Positions 1 through 8,733 of a stretch of DNA of 64,000 nucleotides are shown here, in pieces. The position numbers were made by a program, and so were the translations under genes. The stretch covers positions 27,434-91,433 of the forward strand of contig CALSME010000009.1 in the NCBI GenBank assembly GCA_943787375.1, given 5' to 3'. How positions within the stretch are numbered: position 1 is the stretch's first letter; every line of letters begins with the position of its first letter. Below the pieces are notes generated by a model. The model saw only the letters and a program-made list of their open reading frames with translations. It was not told the DNA's origin and made no database searches. This DNA comes from an uncultured Polaribacter sp. Its GTDB lineage: Bacteria; Bacteroidota; Bacteroidia; Flavobacteriales; Flavobacteriaceae.

Positions 1-1297
1 CTTCTTCTCCAGAAAAGATCATTTTTCCTAGAAAACCACGAATAAAAACTTCTTCTCGTTCTTCTTCAGTTTGTGCATATTGTCGCAGCCAGTCAACAAG
101 GTTCAAGTCTCCATTTTGAAAAAAGGAAGAATTGTCTAGCGGTAAATAAGACTGGGTAGTGGTAACTCCCCAATTATGTGTACCTGCATCTGGCTTTACA
201 TTGTTGGTAATAATTTGATAAAAAGCAGTAACAGCTCTTGAATTTTTTGAAATAATAGCGACTTTATCTCCTTTGTTAAGATTGATGTCGACATTGGAAA
301 ATAATTTCTCTCCTTCAAACTCTTTAGAAAGCCCTTCCACATTTAAAATTTGATCTCCTGCTTCTCGATCGCTTTTAAAAATAATTGCTGGATACCTTCT
401 ACTTGAAGGTCTTATGTCTTCAACATTTAACTTATCGATCATTTTCTTACGAGAAGTTGCTTGTTTTGACTTGGCCATATTGGCAGAAAAACGACGAATA
501 AATTCTTCTAATTCTTTCTTTTTATCTTCTGCTTTTTTATTTTGTTGTGCTCTTTGTTTTGCGGCTAACTGACTCGATTCGTACCAGAAAGTGTAATTTC
601 CGGAGTAATGATTTATTTTACTAAAATCGATATCCGAAATATGCGTACAAACGGCATCTAAAAAGTGTCTATCATGGGATACTACAATTACGGTATTTTC
701 AAAATTTGCCAAGAAGTTTTCTAACCAAGCGATTGTTTCAAAATCTAAATCATTCGTTGGCTCATCCATGATAAGTACGTCAGGATTCCCAAATAGTGCC
801 TGTGCAATTAATACACGTACTTTTTGTTTTCCATCTAAGTCTTTCATTAAGGTATAATGCAAGTCTTCTTTAATTCCTAGATTAGACAACATCGCCGCTG
901 CATCAGAATCTGCATTCCAACCATTCATTTCTTCAAAAGTAATTTGAAGCTCCCCTATTTTTTCTGCATTTTCATCCGTATAATCAGCATATAAATCATC
1001 AATTTGTTTTTTAATTGTAAACAAATCTTTGTTTCCCATAATAATGGTTTCTAATACTGGAAACTCATCATATGCATAATGGTCTTGCGTTAAAACAGAC
1101 ATTCGTTTTCCTTTTTCTAGATGTACCTGACCAGATGTCGGTTCCATTTTTCCAGAAATAATTTTAAGAAATGTAGATTTACCAGCACCATTTGCTCCAA
1201 TAATTCCGTAACAATTACCTTGTACAAACTTTGTATTTACTTCATCAAATAATATTCTTTTTCCAAACTGAACTGATAAATTAGATACTGATAACAT
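1..1297 (-). CDS. ABC-F family ATPase (partial, C-terminus outside window)
   Basis: A ribosome-associated ABC-F ATPase with two ATP-binding cassettes and no membrane segments. The family acts on translating ribosomes. About 432 residues are in the window, starting at the ATG at 1295-1297 (MLSVSNLSVQFGK). The first cassette is canonical: Walker A GANGAGKST near residue 37, Walker B LIMDEPTNDLD and the H-switch VSHDRHFL. The charged linker KKAEDKKKELEEFIRRF follows. The second cassette begins LNVEGLSKEFEGEKLF, but its P-loop reads AIISKNSRAVTAFYQ, so the glycines and the Walker A lysine are missing. The frame runs off the window edge after FSGEE. The overall form suggests the YbiT/YkpA-like branch; the exact subfamily is not certain. 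Confidence 0.9.
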   Translation of the reverse strand, partial: MLSVSNLSVQFGKRILFDEVNTKFVQGNCYGIIGANGAGKSTFLKIISGKMEPTSGQVHLEKGKRMSVLTQDHYAYDEFPVLETIIMGNKDLFTIKKQIDDLYADYTDENAEKIGELQITFEEMNGWNADSDAAAMLSNLGIKEDLHYTLMKDLDGKQKVRVLIAQALFGNPDVLIMDEPTNDLDFETIAWLENFLANFENTVIVVSHDRHFLDAVCTHISDIDFSKINHYSGNYTFWYESSQLAAKQRAQQNKKAEDKKKELEEFIRRFSANMAKSKQATSRKKMIDKLNVEDIRPSSRRYPAIIFKSDREAGDQILNVEGLSKEFEGEKLFSNVDINLNKGDKVAIISKNSRAVTAFYQIITNNVKPDAGTHNWGVTTTQSYLPLDNSSFFQNGDLNLVDWLRQYAQTEEEREEVFIRGFLGKMIFSGEE

Positions 1298-1498
1298 ACT
1301 TTTTACTGTTTTAAAATTTTGTGCAAAAATAGGAAATTGATTTTGTTTTTACATACAGAAATACAGCTGTTTTGCAATCCATTAAAAATTAATTGCAAAA
1401 CAAAAAATTGAATTCCATTTTTTAATCTATTTTATTAAAATTGCTTTAAGAATGGACTTTTTAACAGCTAATTAACAATATATAGTCCTACAGATGTT

Positions 1499-1506
1499 TA
1501 AATTTG
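1499..1506 (+). promoter_or_regulatory. Bacteroidetes -7 element (TAAATTTG) before the lipoprotein gene
   Basis: TAAATTTG matches the TAnnTTTG -7 consensus of Bacteroidetes primary sigma factor promoters. No clear -33 TTG is present at the right distance. Transcription would start near 1513, which leaves a leader of about 16 bases to the ATG at 1529 and argues against the GTG at 1508 as the start. Nothing else notable was seen between 1298 and 1528. Confidence 0.4.
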
Positions 1507-1528
1507 CGTGTGTAATACCCCAATAATA

Positions 1529-2920
1529 ATGAAACCCATTATTTCCCTATTTTCAACATGCCTCTTTTTAGCTGTTTTTGTTAGTTGTAACAAAACTGTT
1601 AGAGTTAGCACTACTTATTTTGGAGGTAAAATTATGAATCCAAAAAGCAACCATGTCATTTTGTATGCTATGGATAAGGTAATTGATACTTTTTCAATTA
1701 ATGCTGAGAATAAATTTGGAGGCACCTTAGATTCTATTCAAGAGGGACTTTATTATTTTGTTCATGGAAACGAAAATCAATTTTTATACATCGAACCAAA
1801 AGACAGTATAATGTTGAGCTTAAATACTTGGGATTTTGATGAATCGTTGGTTTTTTCTGGAATTGGTGCTGAGCGAAACAATCTCTTAATTGATTGTTTT
1901 TTACAATTTGAAAAAGATGAAATAACATTTTATAAATACAATTCATTAAAACCAACATCTTTTAAGGCAAAGGTAGACTCTATCATTTCAATCAGAGAAG
2001 ACACCTATGCAGCTTATGTGAAAAGGCATCCTACAGAAACCCAAAAATTTAAGGAAGTATTAAAAATAGCACTTACCTACCCTGTTTATGCGCGAATAGA
2101 AAGTTATCCAATCTCGCATGCAAAAAAAATGAAATTAGAGCGTTTTCCAACCCTTCCTTTATCATTTTATGAATATCGAAAAGACGTCGATATAAATAAA
2201 GATGCTTTAATGTACTACAAACCTTATAGTAAATACATTACTAATTATTTATACAATGCAACCTATGCCAATAGACACGCACCGATGCAAAATAATTTTA
2301 CCTCTAATTTTACAGTGGATTTATTAAATACAATTGATGCAAAAGTGAGTTCTAAAACATTTAAAAATGCCTTTTTAAAACAAACCTTAATCAGTCATTT
2401 TTATAAAAAATCGACCTGTGATATTAACAATAACGAATTTGAGGTCTATTTTGCATTGAGTTCGAATGAGAAAGATAAAAACTTAGTAAGGAAACTGCTA
2501 AAAGACAATCAGACAATTCATAAAAATCATGAAATAGAAAATTTCTATGTGCATGATTTTACAAATGCAAGCTACGCCATTCAAGATGTAATAAAAGACA
2601 AAAACACATTCTTGTTTTTTTGGAGTTCTAAATATGTATCAAAACCGTATGTTAGAGCACGCATCAATTATTTATCCAACAAGTATCCAAATGTTCAATT
2701 TCTGACCCTTAAAATCGATGGAGACAGCACCGATCAGATTAAAAATTTAGATATTAAAAAACAATTCTTCATTGACCGTAATAGCGGCGCAAATTCTTTT
2801 TTGACAAGCAAAATGACACGTTCTTTGCTGATTAATAAAAAAGGAATCTTAACAAATGGATTCGCATCCATAACTTCTAGAAATATCTACACGCAATTAG
2901 ACCATTTGAACAATAATTAA
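1529..2920 (+). CDS. lipoprotein with thioredoxin-like domain lacking CxxC
   Basis: A predicted lipoprotein of 463 residues. The ATG at 1529 gives MKPIISLFSTCLFLAVFVSC, an SPII signal with its lipid-anchored cysteine at residue 20; the GTG at 1508 adds seven residues and lies on the promoter. Residues ~30-350 have no family I recognise. The last ~100 residues look like a TlpA/ResA thioredoxin fold: NTFLFFWSS, then a helix, then VQFLTLKIDGDS and SLLINKKGILTNG. Where TlpA proteins have FWATWCGPC this protein has FWSSKYVSK, so both redox cysteines are absent and thiol oxidoreduction is unlikely. It stands alone between the ABC-F gene and the helicase. The fold assignment is by motif impression; the lipoprotein call is firm. 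Confidence 0.75.
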   Translation: MKPIISLFSTCLFLAVFVSCNKTVRVSTTYFGGKIMNPKSNHVILYAMDKVIDTFSINAENKFGGTLDSIQEGLYYFVHGNENQFLYIEPKDSIMLSLNTWDFDESLVFSGIGAERNNLLIDCFLQFEKDEITFYKYNSLKPTSFKAKVDSIISIREDTYAAYVKRHPTETQKFKEVLKIALTYPVYARIESYPISHAKKMKLERFPTLPLSFYEYRKDVDINKDALMYYKPYSKYITNYLYNATYANRHAPMQNNFTSNFTVDLLNTIDAKVSSKTFKNAFLKQTLISHFYKKSTCDINNNEFEVYFALSSNEKDKNLVRKLLKDNQTIHKNHEIENFYVHDFTNASYAIQDVIKDKNTFLFFWSSKYVSKPYVRARINYLSNKYPNVQFLTLKIDGDSTDQIKNLDIKKQFFIDRNSGANSFLTSKMTRSLLINKKGILTNGFASITSRNIYTQLDHLNNN

Positions 2921-2958
2921 TTTATTGCTTTTACCAAGCCTATCTTGTTTATTTAGCA

Positions 2959-3062
2959 TACCTTTGCGCGATTTTAAATTTGGGGTGAAACCCTAAGAAA
3001 ATCAAGTCGAATTATAAATACGGTTTGCAGGTGGGCGTCTGTGAATCAACAAAAAACACAGA
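2959..3062 (+). promoter_or_regulatory. promoter -7 box and structured leader of the DEAD-box helicase gene
   Basis: TACCTTTG at 2959-2966 fits the TAnnTTTG -7 consensus; no good -33 is visible. The resulting leader of about 90 bases has two small hairpins. GGGT-GAA-ACCC is at 2983-2993. TCTGTG (3038-3043) can pair with CACAGA (3057-3062) directly against the ATG at 3063, around an A-rich 13-base loop. A start-adjacent hairpin in a helicase gene suggests control by RNA structure or temperature, but this is inference. Confidence 0.35.
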
Positions 3063-4895
3063 ATGTCAACATTTTTAGAATTGGGTTTAAAAGAACCTAT
3101 CAACAAAGCATTAACAGATTTAGGCTATGAAAAGCCAACTGTTATTCAAGAAAAAGCAATACCGCAAATTATTTCTTCTACCGACGATTTAAAAGCATTT
3201 GCACAAACAGGTACCGGTAAAACTGCTGCCTTCAGTTTACCAATATTAGAACTTTTAGATGAAAAGAATGGCAATGTACAAGCAATCATACTTTCTCCAA
3301 CGAGAGAGCTTGCTGTGCAAATTGGGAACAACATTAAAGACTTTTGTAAATATTTACCCGATGTTAAAGTAACTACCGTTTATGGTGGTTCTAGCATGGA
3401 AGATCAAATTAGATCTTTAAAAAGAGGTTCTCAAATTGTCGTTGGAACTCCTGGTAGAACCGTCGATTTAATTAAAAGAAGAGCTTTAAAATTAGGAAAC
3501 GTTCAATGGTTAGTCTTAGATGAAGCTGATGAAATGTTAAACATGGGTTTTAAAGACGAATTAGATAAAGTCTTAGAAGCAACTCCAGAAACAAAGCAAA
3601 CCTTATTATTTTCTGCAACGTTTCCCAGAGAAGTGGAAGCAATTGCTAGAAACTACATGACCAAACCCGTAGAAATTACTTCTGGGGAAAAGAATTCAGG
3701 TTCAGAAAATGTAAGTCACGAATACTATTCAGTGACGGAAAGAACTCGCTACCCTGCTTTAAAAAGAATTGCAGATTTAAATCCAGATATTTACGCGATT
3801 ATCTTTTGTAGAACTCGTAGAGAAACGCAAGAAGTTGCAGACAACCTAATTAGAGACGGTTATAGTGCCGATTCTTTGCATGGAGATTTATCCCAAGGAC
3901 AACGTGATTCTGTAATGGGTAAATTTAGAAAGAAAACCATTAAGATATTAGTAGCCACAGATGTTGCTGCTCGTGGATTGGATGTTACTGAATTGACACA
4001 CGTATTGAACCACAAATTACCAGACCAGATTGAGAACTACACACACAGAAGTGGTAGAACAGGAAGAGCTGGAAACAAAGGAGTTTCTATTGTTTTGGTT
4101 AATGGAAAAGAGAAAGGAAAATTACGTCAGATCGAAAGAATCATAAAAAAGAAATTTGTTGAAGGAAAAGTTCCTACTGGTAAAGAAATTATTAAAAACC
4201 AGTTAATCAATTTGATTGACAAGGTTCAAAATACGGAAGTAAATGAATCTGAAATGGAAGAATTCTTACCAAGTATTTACGAGAAATTAGAAGCATTAGA
4301 TCGTGAAGAATTGATTAAGAAGTTTGTTTCTTTAGAGTTCAATACCATGTTAAAGTATTATGAAAACTCGAAAGATTTAAATAATTTATCGTCTAAAGAC
4401 AATTCTAGAGCAAGAGCTTCAGATGAAAACATGACGCGTTTCTTTATCAATATTGGAAGAAAAGACAGCTTGAATCCTGGGAAATTAATTGGTTTAATTA
4501 ATGAGCAGAATATTGGCGACAAAGTAGAAATCGGTGCGATTGATATTTTAGATACTTTTTCTTTCTTTGAAATCGATAAAAATTACGAAGACGCAACCTT
4601 GTCTGCATTCTTAGACAACCAACCCGACTTTGATGGTCGTTCGGTAAATGTTGAAATCACCAAAAAAGAACGTGGCGGTGGCGGCGGTCGAAGAGGTGGT
4701 GGAGATCGTAAGTCTTTCGGAAATAAAAGAGAAGGTGGTTTTGGTCGTAAAAGAAGTTCAGACGGTGGTTCTTCAAGAAGAAGAAGCAGTGATACTAGCA
4801 GAAGATCAGAAAGATCATCAGACAGACCAGACAGAGCTAGCAGAAGTGCTAGCGATAGAGGTCCAGGCGGTTTCGGAAGAAGACGTAAAGACTAA
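3063..4895 (+). CDS. DEAD-box ATP-dependent RNA helicase
   Basis: An ATP-dependent RNA helicase of the DeaD/CsdA type, 610 residues, expected to unwind structured RNA in ribosome assembly, RNA decay or cold adaptation. Domain 1 has motif I AQTGTGKT (about residues 48-54), PTRELA, TPGR, DEADEML and SAT. Domain 2 has the HRSGRTGRAG motif. Residues ~450-535 resemble the DbpA-type RNA-binding domain (FINIGRKDSLNPGKLIGLIN). The last ~75 residues are a basic Gly/Arg/Ser-rich tail with GGGGGRRGGG and many RSS/RRS units, typical of non-specific RNA contact. It is monocistronic: its own promoter lies upstream and a strong terminator 22 bases after the stop. Confidence 0.95.
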   Translation: MSTFLELGLKEPINKALTDLGYEKPTVIQEKAIPQIISSTDDLKAFAQTGTGKTAAFSLPILELLDEKNGNVQAIILSPTRELAVQIGNNIKDFCKYLPDVKVTTVYGGSSMEDQIRSLKRGSQIVVGTPGRTVDLIKRRALKLGNVQWLVLDEADEMLNMGFKDELDKVLEATPETKQTLLFSATFPREVEAIARNYMTKPVEITSGEKNSGSENVSHEYYSVTERTRYPALKRIADLNPDIYAIIFCRTRRETQEVADNLIRDGYSADSLHGDLSQGQRDSVMGKFRKKTIKILVATDVAARGLDVTELTHVLNHKLPDQIENYTHRSGRTGRAGNKGVSIVLVNGKEKGKLRQIERIIKKKFVEGKVPTGKEIIKNQLINLIDKVQNTEVNESEMEEFLPSIYEKLEALDREELIKKFVSLEFNTMLKYYENSKDLNNLSSKDNSRARASDENMTRFFINIGRKDSLNPGKLIGLINEQNIGDKVEIGAIDILDTFSFFEIDKNYEDATLSAFLDNQPDFDGRSVNVEITKKERGGGGGRRGGGDRKSFGNKREGGFGRKRSSDGGSSRRRSSDTSRRSERSSDRPDRASRSASDRGPGGFGRRRKD

Positions 4896-4917
4896 TGCAT
4901 ATAAAATAAAGTATTTA

Positions 4918-4950
4918 AAAACGCACTTGTTACCAAGTGCGTTTTTTTTT
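4918..4950 (+). terminator. intrinsic terminator of the helicase gene
   Basis: ACGCACTTG and CAAGTGCGT form a perfect stem, extended by flanking A/T pairs, with a TTAC loop at 4930-4933 and a run of nine T. It is a classical rho-independent terminator just after the DEAD-box gene. Confidence 0.9.
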
Positions 4951-5015
4951 GCCGTTTACGTTAAATAAATGCCTTAAAAAAAGTACATTCGCTTCGCCCT
5001 ATTATAACACTTTAA

Positions 5016-5900
5016 ATGCCACAGCTTCTTAAAAATAACCAGCTAACACTCCAGTTAGATTTGCCCTCTGAAAACTATTGCTTTTCGAGGTTTGACTGGA
5101 CTGGAAAAATAACGGCTCTAAAGTATAAGGGGCTCTTTATTACGGGAAGCGAAAATAACGAAGGAGATCCAGAGAATTTGCTTGGCAAAGGGTTTTACAA
5201 TGAATTTGGAATAGAATCTCCCTTGGGCTTTTCCGAAACTCCTATTGGGGGATGGTTTCACAAAATTGGTGTGGGCCTTTTAAAAAAAGAGGAGGCACTT
5301 TACCAACCAGGAAAAAAATACCAAATAAAACCGGCCATATTTAAAGTAAACCAAACAGCCAATCGGATTTTTATACGCTGTACATCGGAGTCCATGAATG
5401 GCTATTCCTATGTATTGGAAAAGAATATTGTGTTGCTTGAAAACGGTTTTAGAATTGATTATAAATTACAGAATACCGGGACCAAAAAAATTGTAACGGA
5501 TGAATATGTGCACAATTTCATGGCAATTGACAAAGATCCTATTGGTAACAATTACAGCTTGGAATTTCCTTTTCAGTTGCAACCCACACACTTTATAGAA
5601 ACAGTGAACCCAGAACAGAAGGTGCAGTTTGGAGATAGTAAAATAACTTTTACAGATACCATAGACGAAACCTTTTTTTTTAGCAACCTTTCCGGAGATA
5701 AAAGGGTACGCGCGCAATGGGAACTCAAAAACCGTAAAAAGAAGCTTATAATTCGTGAAACTGGCAATTTTAAAACCAATAAAGTAAACCTTTGGGGCAC
5801 AAAGCATGTCATGAGTCCAGAACTGTTTTTCAGTATTGACTTGACAACAAACACTTCGGTTGCCTGGTCTCGAAAATTTGAGCTGTTGGAAACCAAATAG
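5016..5900 (+). CDS. galactose mutarotase-like (aldose 1-epimerase superfamily) protein
   Basis: A 294-residue cytoplasmic protein without signal peptide, resembling the galactose-mutarotase-like beta-sandwich superfamily. Supporting features are the N-terminal ITALKYKGLFITGSENNEG stretch, the GFYNEFGIESPLGFSETP segment and a late VNLWGTKHVMSPELFFSIDL strand carrying a candidate ligand glutamate. It lacks the clear NxR and His pair of classical GalM, so the substrate and even catalysis are uncertain; related proteins are often annotated only as hypothetical. It follows the helicase terminator and is read alone. No terminator hairpin was seen after the stop. Confidence 0.6.
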   Translation: MPQLLKNNQLTLQLDLPSENYCFSRFDWTGKITALKYKGLFITGSENNEGDPENLLGKGFYNEFGIESPLGFSETPIGGWFHKIGVGLLKKEEALYQPGKKYQIKPAIFKVNQTANRIFIRCTSESMNGYSYVLEKNIVLLENGFRIDYKLQNTGTKKIVTDEYVHNFMAIDKDPIGNNYSLEFPFQLQPTHFIETVNPEQKVQFGDSKITFTDTIDETFFFSNLSGDKRVRAQWELKNRKKKLIIRETGNFKTNKVNLWGTKHVMSPELFFSIDLTTNTSVAWSRKFELLETK

Positions 5901-6316
5901 TAAGCATTACGCCCCCCTTCTTCCCTAGTGGATTATTTTTTGTTAACATATTTATAATCAATAACATACCTGTTAATAGTTGGCAAAACCAACGGGTTTT
6001 GGTGGTCCTAAAAAAACCACTTATTCCCAAATAACCACCACTTATTCCAAAAATACACCCACTTATTTATTTGCATACAAAAAAAATATTTTTTTAACTT
6101 AAGTTTACAGAAAGAATCTTTTGTACAACTTGATAAAAAATAGTGTTTTCTTAAAATAGAATCGGGATAACAGTATAAAATAGAAGGATATAACGAGTTA
6201 GCTACAAGGCAAGCCAAACGCATAAACAGCACATTTGGTTTTTGCCAAAGCTAAAGCCAACAACTGAAAAAACCAAAAGAGCTGTTTTTTGCCAACGCTG
6301 ATGAAATGGAATAGAA
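5901..6316. other. 416-bp intergenic left edge of the toxin island
   Basis: No gene was found. The segment holds a three-copy repeat with 21-base period (separate entry) and A/T tracts. It also holds two copies of TTTTTGCCAA (6239-6248 and 6286-6295), the first inside a small hairpin TTTGG-loop-CCAAA. GCCAAC near 6290 recurs as GTTGCCAAC beyond the other end of the operon at 10241. This fits the edge of a horizontally acquired block but does not prove one. Confidence 0.5.
6017..6080. repeat. three tandem repeats, 21-bp period, CCACTTATT core
   Basis: The core CCACTTATT starts at 6017, 6038 and 6059, exactly 21 bases (two helical turns) apart. The first two copies share CCACTTATTCC; the third has CCACTTATTTA. 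An inverted GGTGGT lies just before, at 6001-6006. Same-face spacing is what an array of protein-binding sites would show. It lies about 240 bases upstream of the toxin operon. Confidence 0.75.
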
Positions 6317-7648
6317 ATGAGAACTGAATTAAAAAAACTACATCTGACTTTACTCTGCGGACTGATTTGGTCGCTGACTTTTAGTCAAGTGAAATTACCT
6401 AAAACACCAACAGTTTCAAACCTCAAAGTTGTTACACCGAATTTGGGAATACCAAAAAACACTTTATCCAAAACCAACTTTCCGATTTCTCAACCAAATG
6501 GAATGAGTGTTTACAAACAAGACAGAAAAAGAGTTGTACAACAACAAAACGAACTGAAACAAATCTATGCGGAATTAAAAGCTGACCGAATTAACTACTC
6601 TTTAGCAAGTTACAGCAATATTGAAAGTACTAGGCATTACCGAAACGCTTTTGACCAATTAACGGAAATAAACGCAGGTAACTTTTCCGTGAAGGAAGCT
6701 ACCTTCATAATTGAAAATGCTTTTTTTGAGGAAAAAATGGACTACTCTGAATTTGAAAAAGTAGTCAAGCAAACTGGTGACTTTCTTCGTGAGAAAATGG
6801 ACGAATTGGGTTATGACCAAAATAGAAACTTGGCGAAAAACTTTATGCTCTTTCAATTCTTTTCAGACACGTTACAAATAAAATCTAAAAATTTAAAACA
6901 TCTACCTTTTAAATACGACTTTGAAGATTATTTAGGAATTAAAGATTGGTCTAAAATGTTTGTATCAAAATTATTAGCAACAGGAAAAGGACAATGTAAT
7001 TCATTACCTCGTTTGTATTTAATACTTGCAGAAGAAATTGGAGCAGAAGCATTTTTATCATTATCACCTAACCATTCGTACATCAAATTTAAAGACGAGG
7101 AAGAAAATTGGTATAACGTTGAATTAACAAATGGAATGTTTACAACAGAATCTATGATTTTACAATCGGGGTTCATAAAATCCGAAGCTTTACAAAGTGG
7201 AATCTATATGCAACAAATGACAGAAAAACAGTTGCTATCGCAACTGTATTCTGATTTTGCACAAGGTTATGCTCGTAAGTTTGGTTATGACCCATTTGTT
7301 AAAAAAGTTATAGACAAAGCGTTAAAATTATATCCAAATAGCATCACAGCGAATATGATGAATTCAAGTTACTTAACTATCCAATTTGAGTACGTTGCCA
7401 AACAAGTTGGCATCAATCCAAGAAATAGAAAAGATTTACAAAATATTCGTAATTTTCCAAATATTGTAAAATTGTTAAACAATGTAAATGCGCAATATAA
7501 TAAAGTAGATGATTTAGGTTTTGAGTTTATGTCGGCAGAAGCCTACCAAAATTGGTTAGCTTCGCTAAAAGAAACCAAACAAAAACAAGATAGTGAGAAT
7601 ATGAAACAGCAATTTAACATCAAACTTAAAAAAACATTTAAAAATTAA
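6317..7648 (+). CDS. exported transglutaminase-like protein (paralogue 1)
   Basis: A 443-residue exported protein: the Sec signal spans residues ~1-24 (LHLTLLCGLIWSLTFSQ). The central part resembles the transglutaminase/cysteine-protease fold. GKGQCNSLPRLY puts the candidate nucleophile at Cys227, SPNHSYIKF the base at His253, and WYNVELT an acidic residue at Glu269. Residues ~60-130 are helical with conserved blocks shared with the next gene (FSVKEATFIIENAF, DFEDYLGIKDWSKMFVSKLLAT), and the C-terminus is helical and lysine-rich. It is the first gene of a four-gene operon with gaps of 2-3 bases to the next genes. Whether it hydrolyses, cross-links or activates the downstream toxin is unknown. 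The fold call rests on the Cys/His/acid pattern. Confidence 0.7.
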   Translation: MRTELKKLHLTLLCGLIWSLTFSQVKLPKTPTVSNLKVVTPNLGIPKNTLSKTNFPISQPNGMSVYKQDRKRVVQQQNELKQIYAELKADRINYSLASYSNIESTRHYRNAFDQLTEINAGNFSVKEATFIIENAFFEEKMDYSEFEKVVKQTGDFLREKMDELGYDQNRNLAKNFMLFQFFSDTLQIKSKNLKHLPFKYDFEDYLGIKDWSKMFVSKLLATGKGQCNSLPRLYLILAEEIGAEAFLSLSPNHSYIKFKDEEENWYNVELTNGMFTTESMILQSGFIKSEALQSGIYMQQMTEKQLLSQLYSDFAQGYARKFGYDPFVKKVIDKALKLYPNSITANMMNSSYLTIQFEYVAKQVGINPRNRKDLQNIRNFPNIVKLLNNVNAQYNKVDDLGFEFMSAEAYQNWLASLKETKQKQDSENMKQQFNIKLKKTFKN

Positions 7649-7651
7649 GCA

Positions 7652-8731
7652 ATGCGTAAACTACTACTACTACTCTTTTTAATATTTAATTGTTTTGTGC
7701 TTTCAGCACAAAACAATCAATATTTATATGATGAAGCGTTTACAACGCTTTCAGAAATGTTAGAAGAAAAAAGACCTCTAAATTTTAAAAAAGCAGTTTT
7801 TACAGTTGAAAATGCGTATTTAGATGGACTTTTAGATACTACGTTTTTAAATAAAAAAATTAATTTTTTAAAAAATTTAAGTATTCAAGTTAGACAAAAC
7901 CGAAATCTTGAATATCAAGAAAAAGACAAAATAAAAGTAGAAAAATACGCAAGTCTTTTTGCTGTAATGAAAGACAGCTTGTTAATGATAAATCAAAATA
8001 ATGTAAAGTACATTCACTTACCTTTTAATTATGATTTTGAAGATGTATTTGGTCATAAAGATTGGTCTAAAATGTTTGTTTCAAATTTATTAGCAACAAA
8101 TAAAGGCAACTGTCATTCAATTCCATATTTATACAAAATAGTTGCAGAGGAGATTGGTGTTAATGCAAACCTTGCATTAGCACCAAACCATATTTACATA
8201 AAACATAGAAATGTAAAAAACGGTTGGTACAACACAGAACTAACAAGCGGTATTTTCCCAATAGATGCGTGGATAATGGCTTCAGGTTATGTTCATTTAG
8301 ATGCTATTAGAAATGGAGTTTATATGAAAGCATTAACAGACAAAGAAAGTATTGCTCTTTGTTTAGTAGATTTAGCACAAGGCTATCAAAAACATGAGTT
8401 TTACGATTTAGAATTTGTTATAGAATGTGCAAATAAAGCACTTGAATATTTTCCTAACTACGTAAATGCTATGATTTTAAAAACAGAAGCCAAAGGAAAA
8501 AAAATAGAAAACATTTTGTTTAGTTATAACACAGATTTTAGAAGTGTTCGTAAATATCCAAAAACATACGCTATTTTTAAAGAAATAGAAAAGGAATTAG
8601 CAATAATACATAAGTTAGGTTATCGTCAAATGCCAGAGGAAATGTATTTAGATTGGCTTGTTTCTTTAAAAGAAGAAAAACAAAAATACGCAAACAAAAA
8701 AATTAATACCTTTAACATCAAAACCAACTAA
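7652..8731 (+). CDS. exported transglutaminase-like protein (paralogue 2)
   Basis: A 359-residue paralogue of the preceding gene, with a signal peptide ending near FVLSAQ (residues ~1-19). It lacks the N-terminal ~75-residue insert of paralogue 1. The candidate triad is Cys154 (NKGNCHSIPYLY), His180 (APNHIYIK) and Glu196 (WYNTELT). The spacings, 26 and 16 residues, equal those of paralogue 1, which supports a shared active site. Shared blocks include FNYDFEDVFGHKDWSKMFV and LDWLVSLKEEKQKY. It starts 3 bases after paralogue 1 stops and ends 2 bases before the toxin gene. The pair may process, cross-link or chaperone the secreted metallopeptidase; this is inference from linkage only. Confidence 0.7.
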   Translation: MRKLLLLLFLIFNCFVLSAQNNQYLYDEAFTTLSEMLEEKRPLNFKKAVFTVENAYLDGLLDTTFLNKKINFLKNLSIQVRQNRNLEYQEKDKIKVEKYASLFAVMKDSLLMINQNNVKYIHLPFNYDFEDVFGHKDWSKMFVSNLLATNKGNCHSIPYLYKIVAEEIGVNANLALAPNHIYIKHRNVKNGWYNTELTSGIFPIDAWIMASGYVHLDAIRNGVYMKALTDKESIALCLVDLAQGYQKHEFYDLEFVIECANKALEYFPNYVNAMILKTEAKGKKIENILFSYNTDFRSVRKYPKTYAIFKEIEKELAIIHKLGYRQMPEEMYLDWLVSLKEEKQKYANKKINTFNIKTN

Positions 8732-8733
8732 CA

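Noticed and set aside
1508..1528. GTG start of the thioredoxin-like lipoprotein
   Set aside because: It follows the -7 box immediately and would put charged/polar residues before the lipoprotein signal.
4648..4968. Plus-strand 106-residue reading frame
   Set aside because: It is the alternate frame of the Gly/Arg-rich helicase tail, valine- and glutamate-biased, and runs through the terminator.
6017..6080. CRISPR-like short repeats
   Set aside because: Only three copies, 21-base period, and the variable parts are 10-12 bases; no cas gene is present in the window.
5901..6316. Insertion sequence or integrase at the island edge
   Set aside because: No transposase or recombinase gene and no tRNA target was found on either side of the toxin operon.
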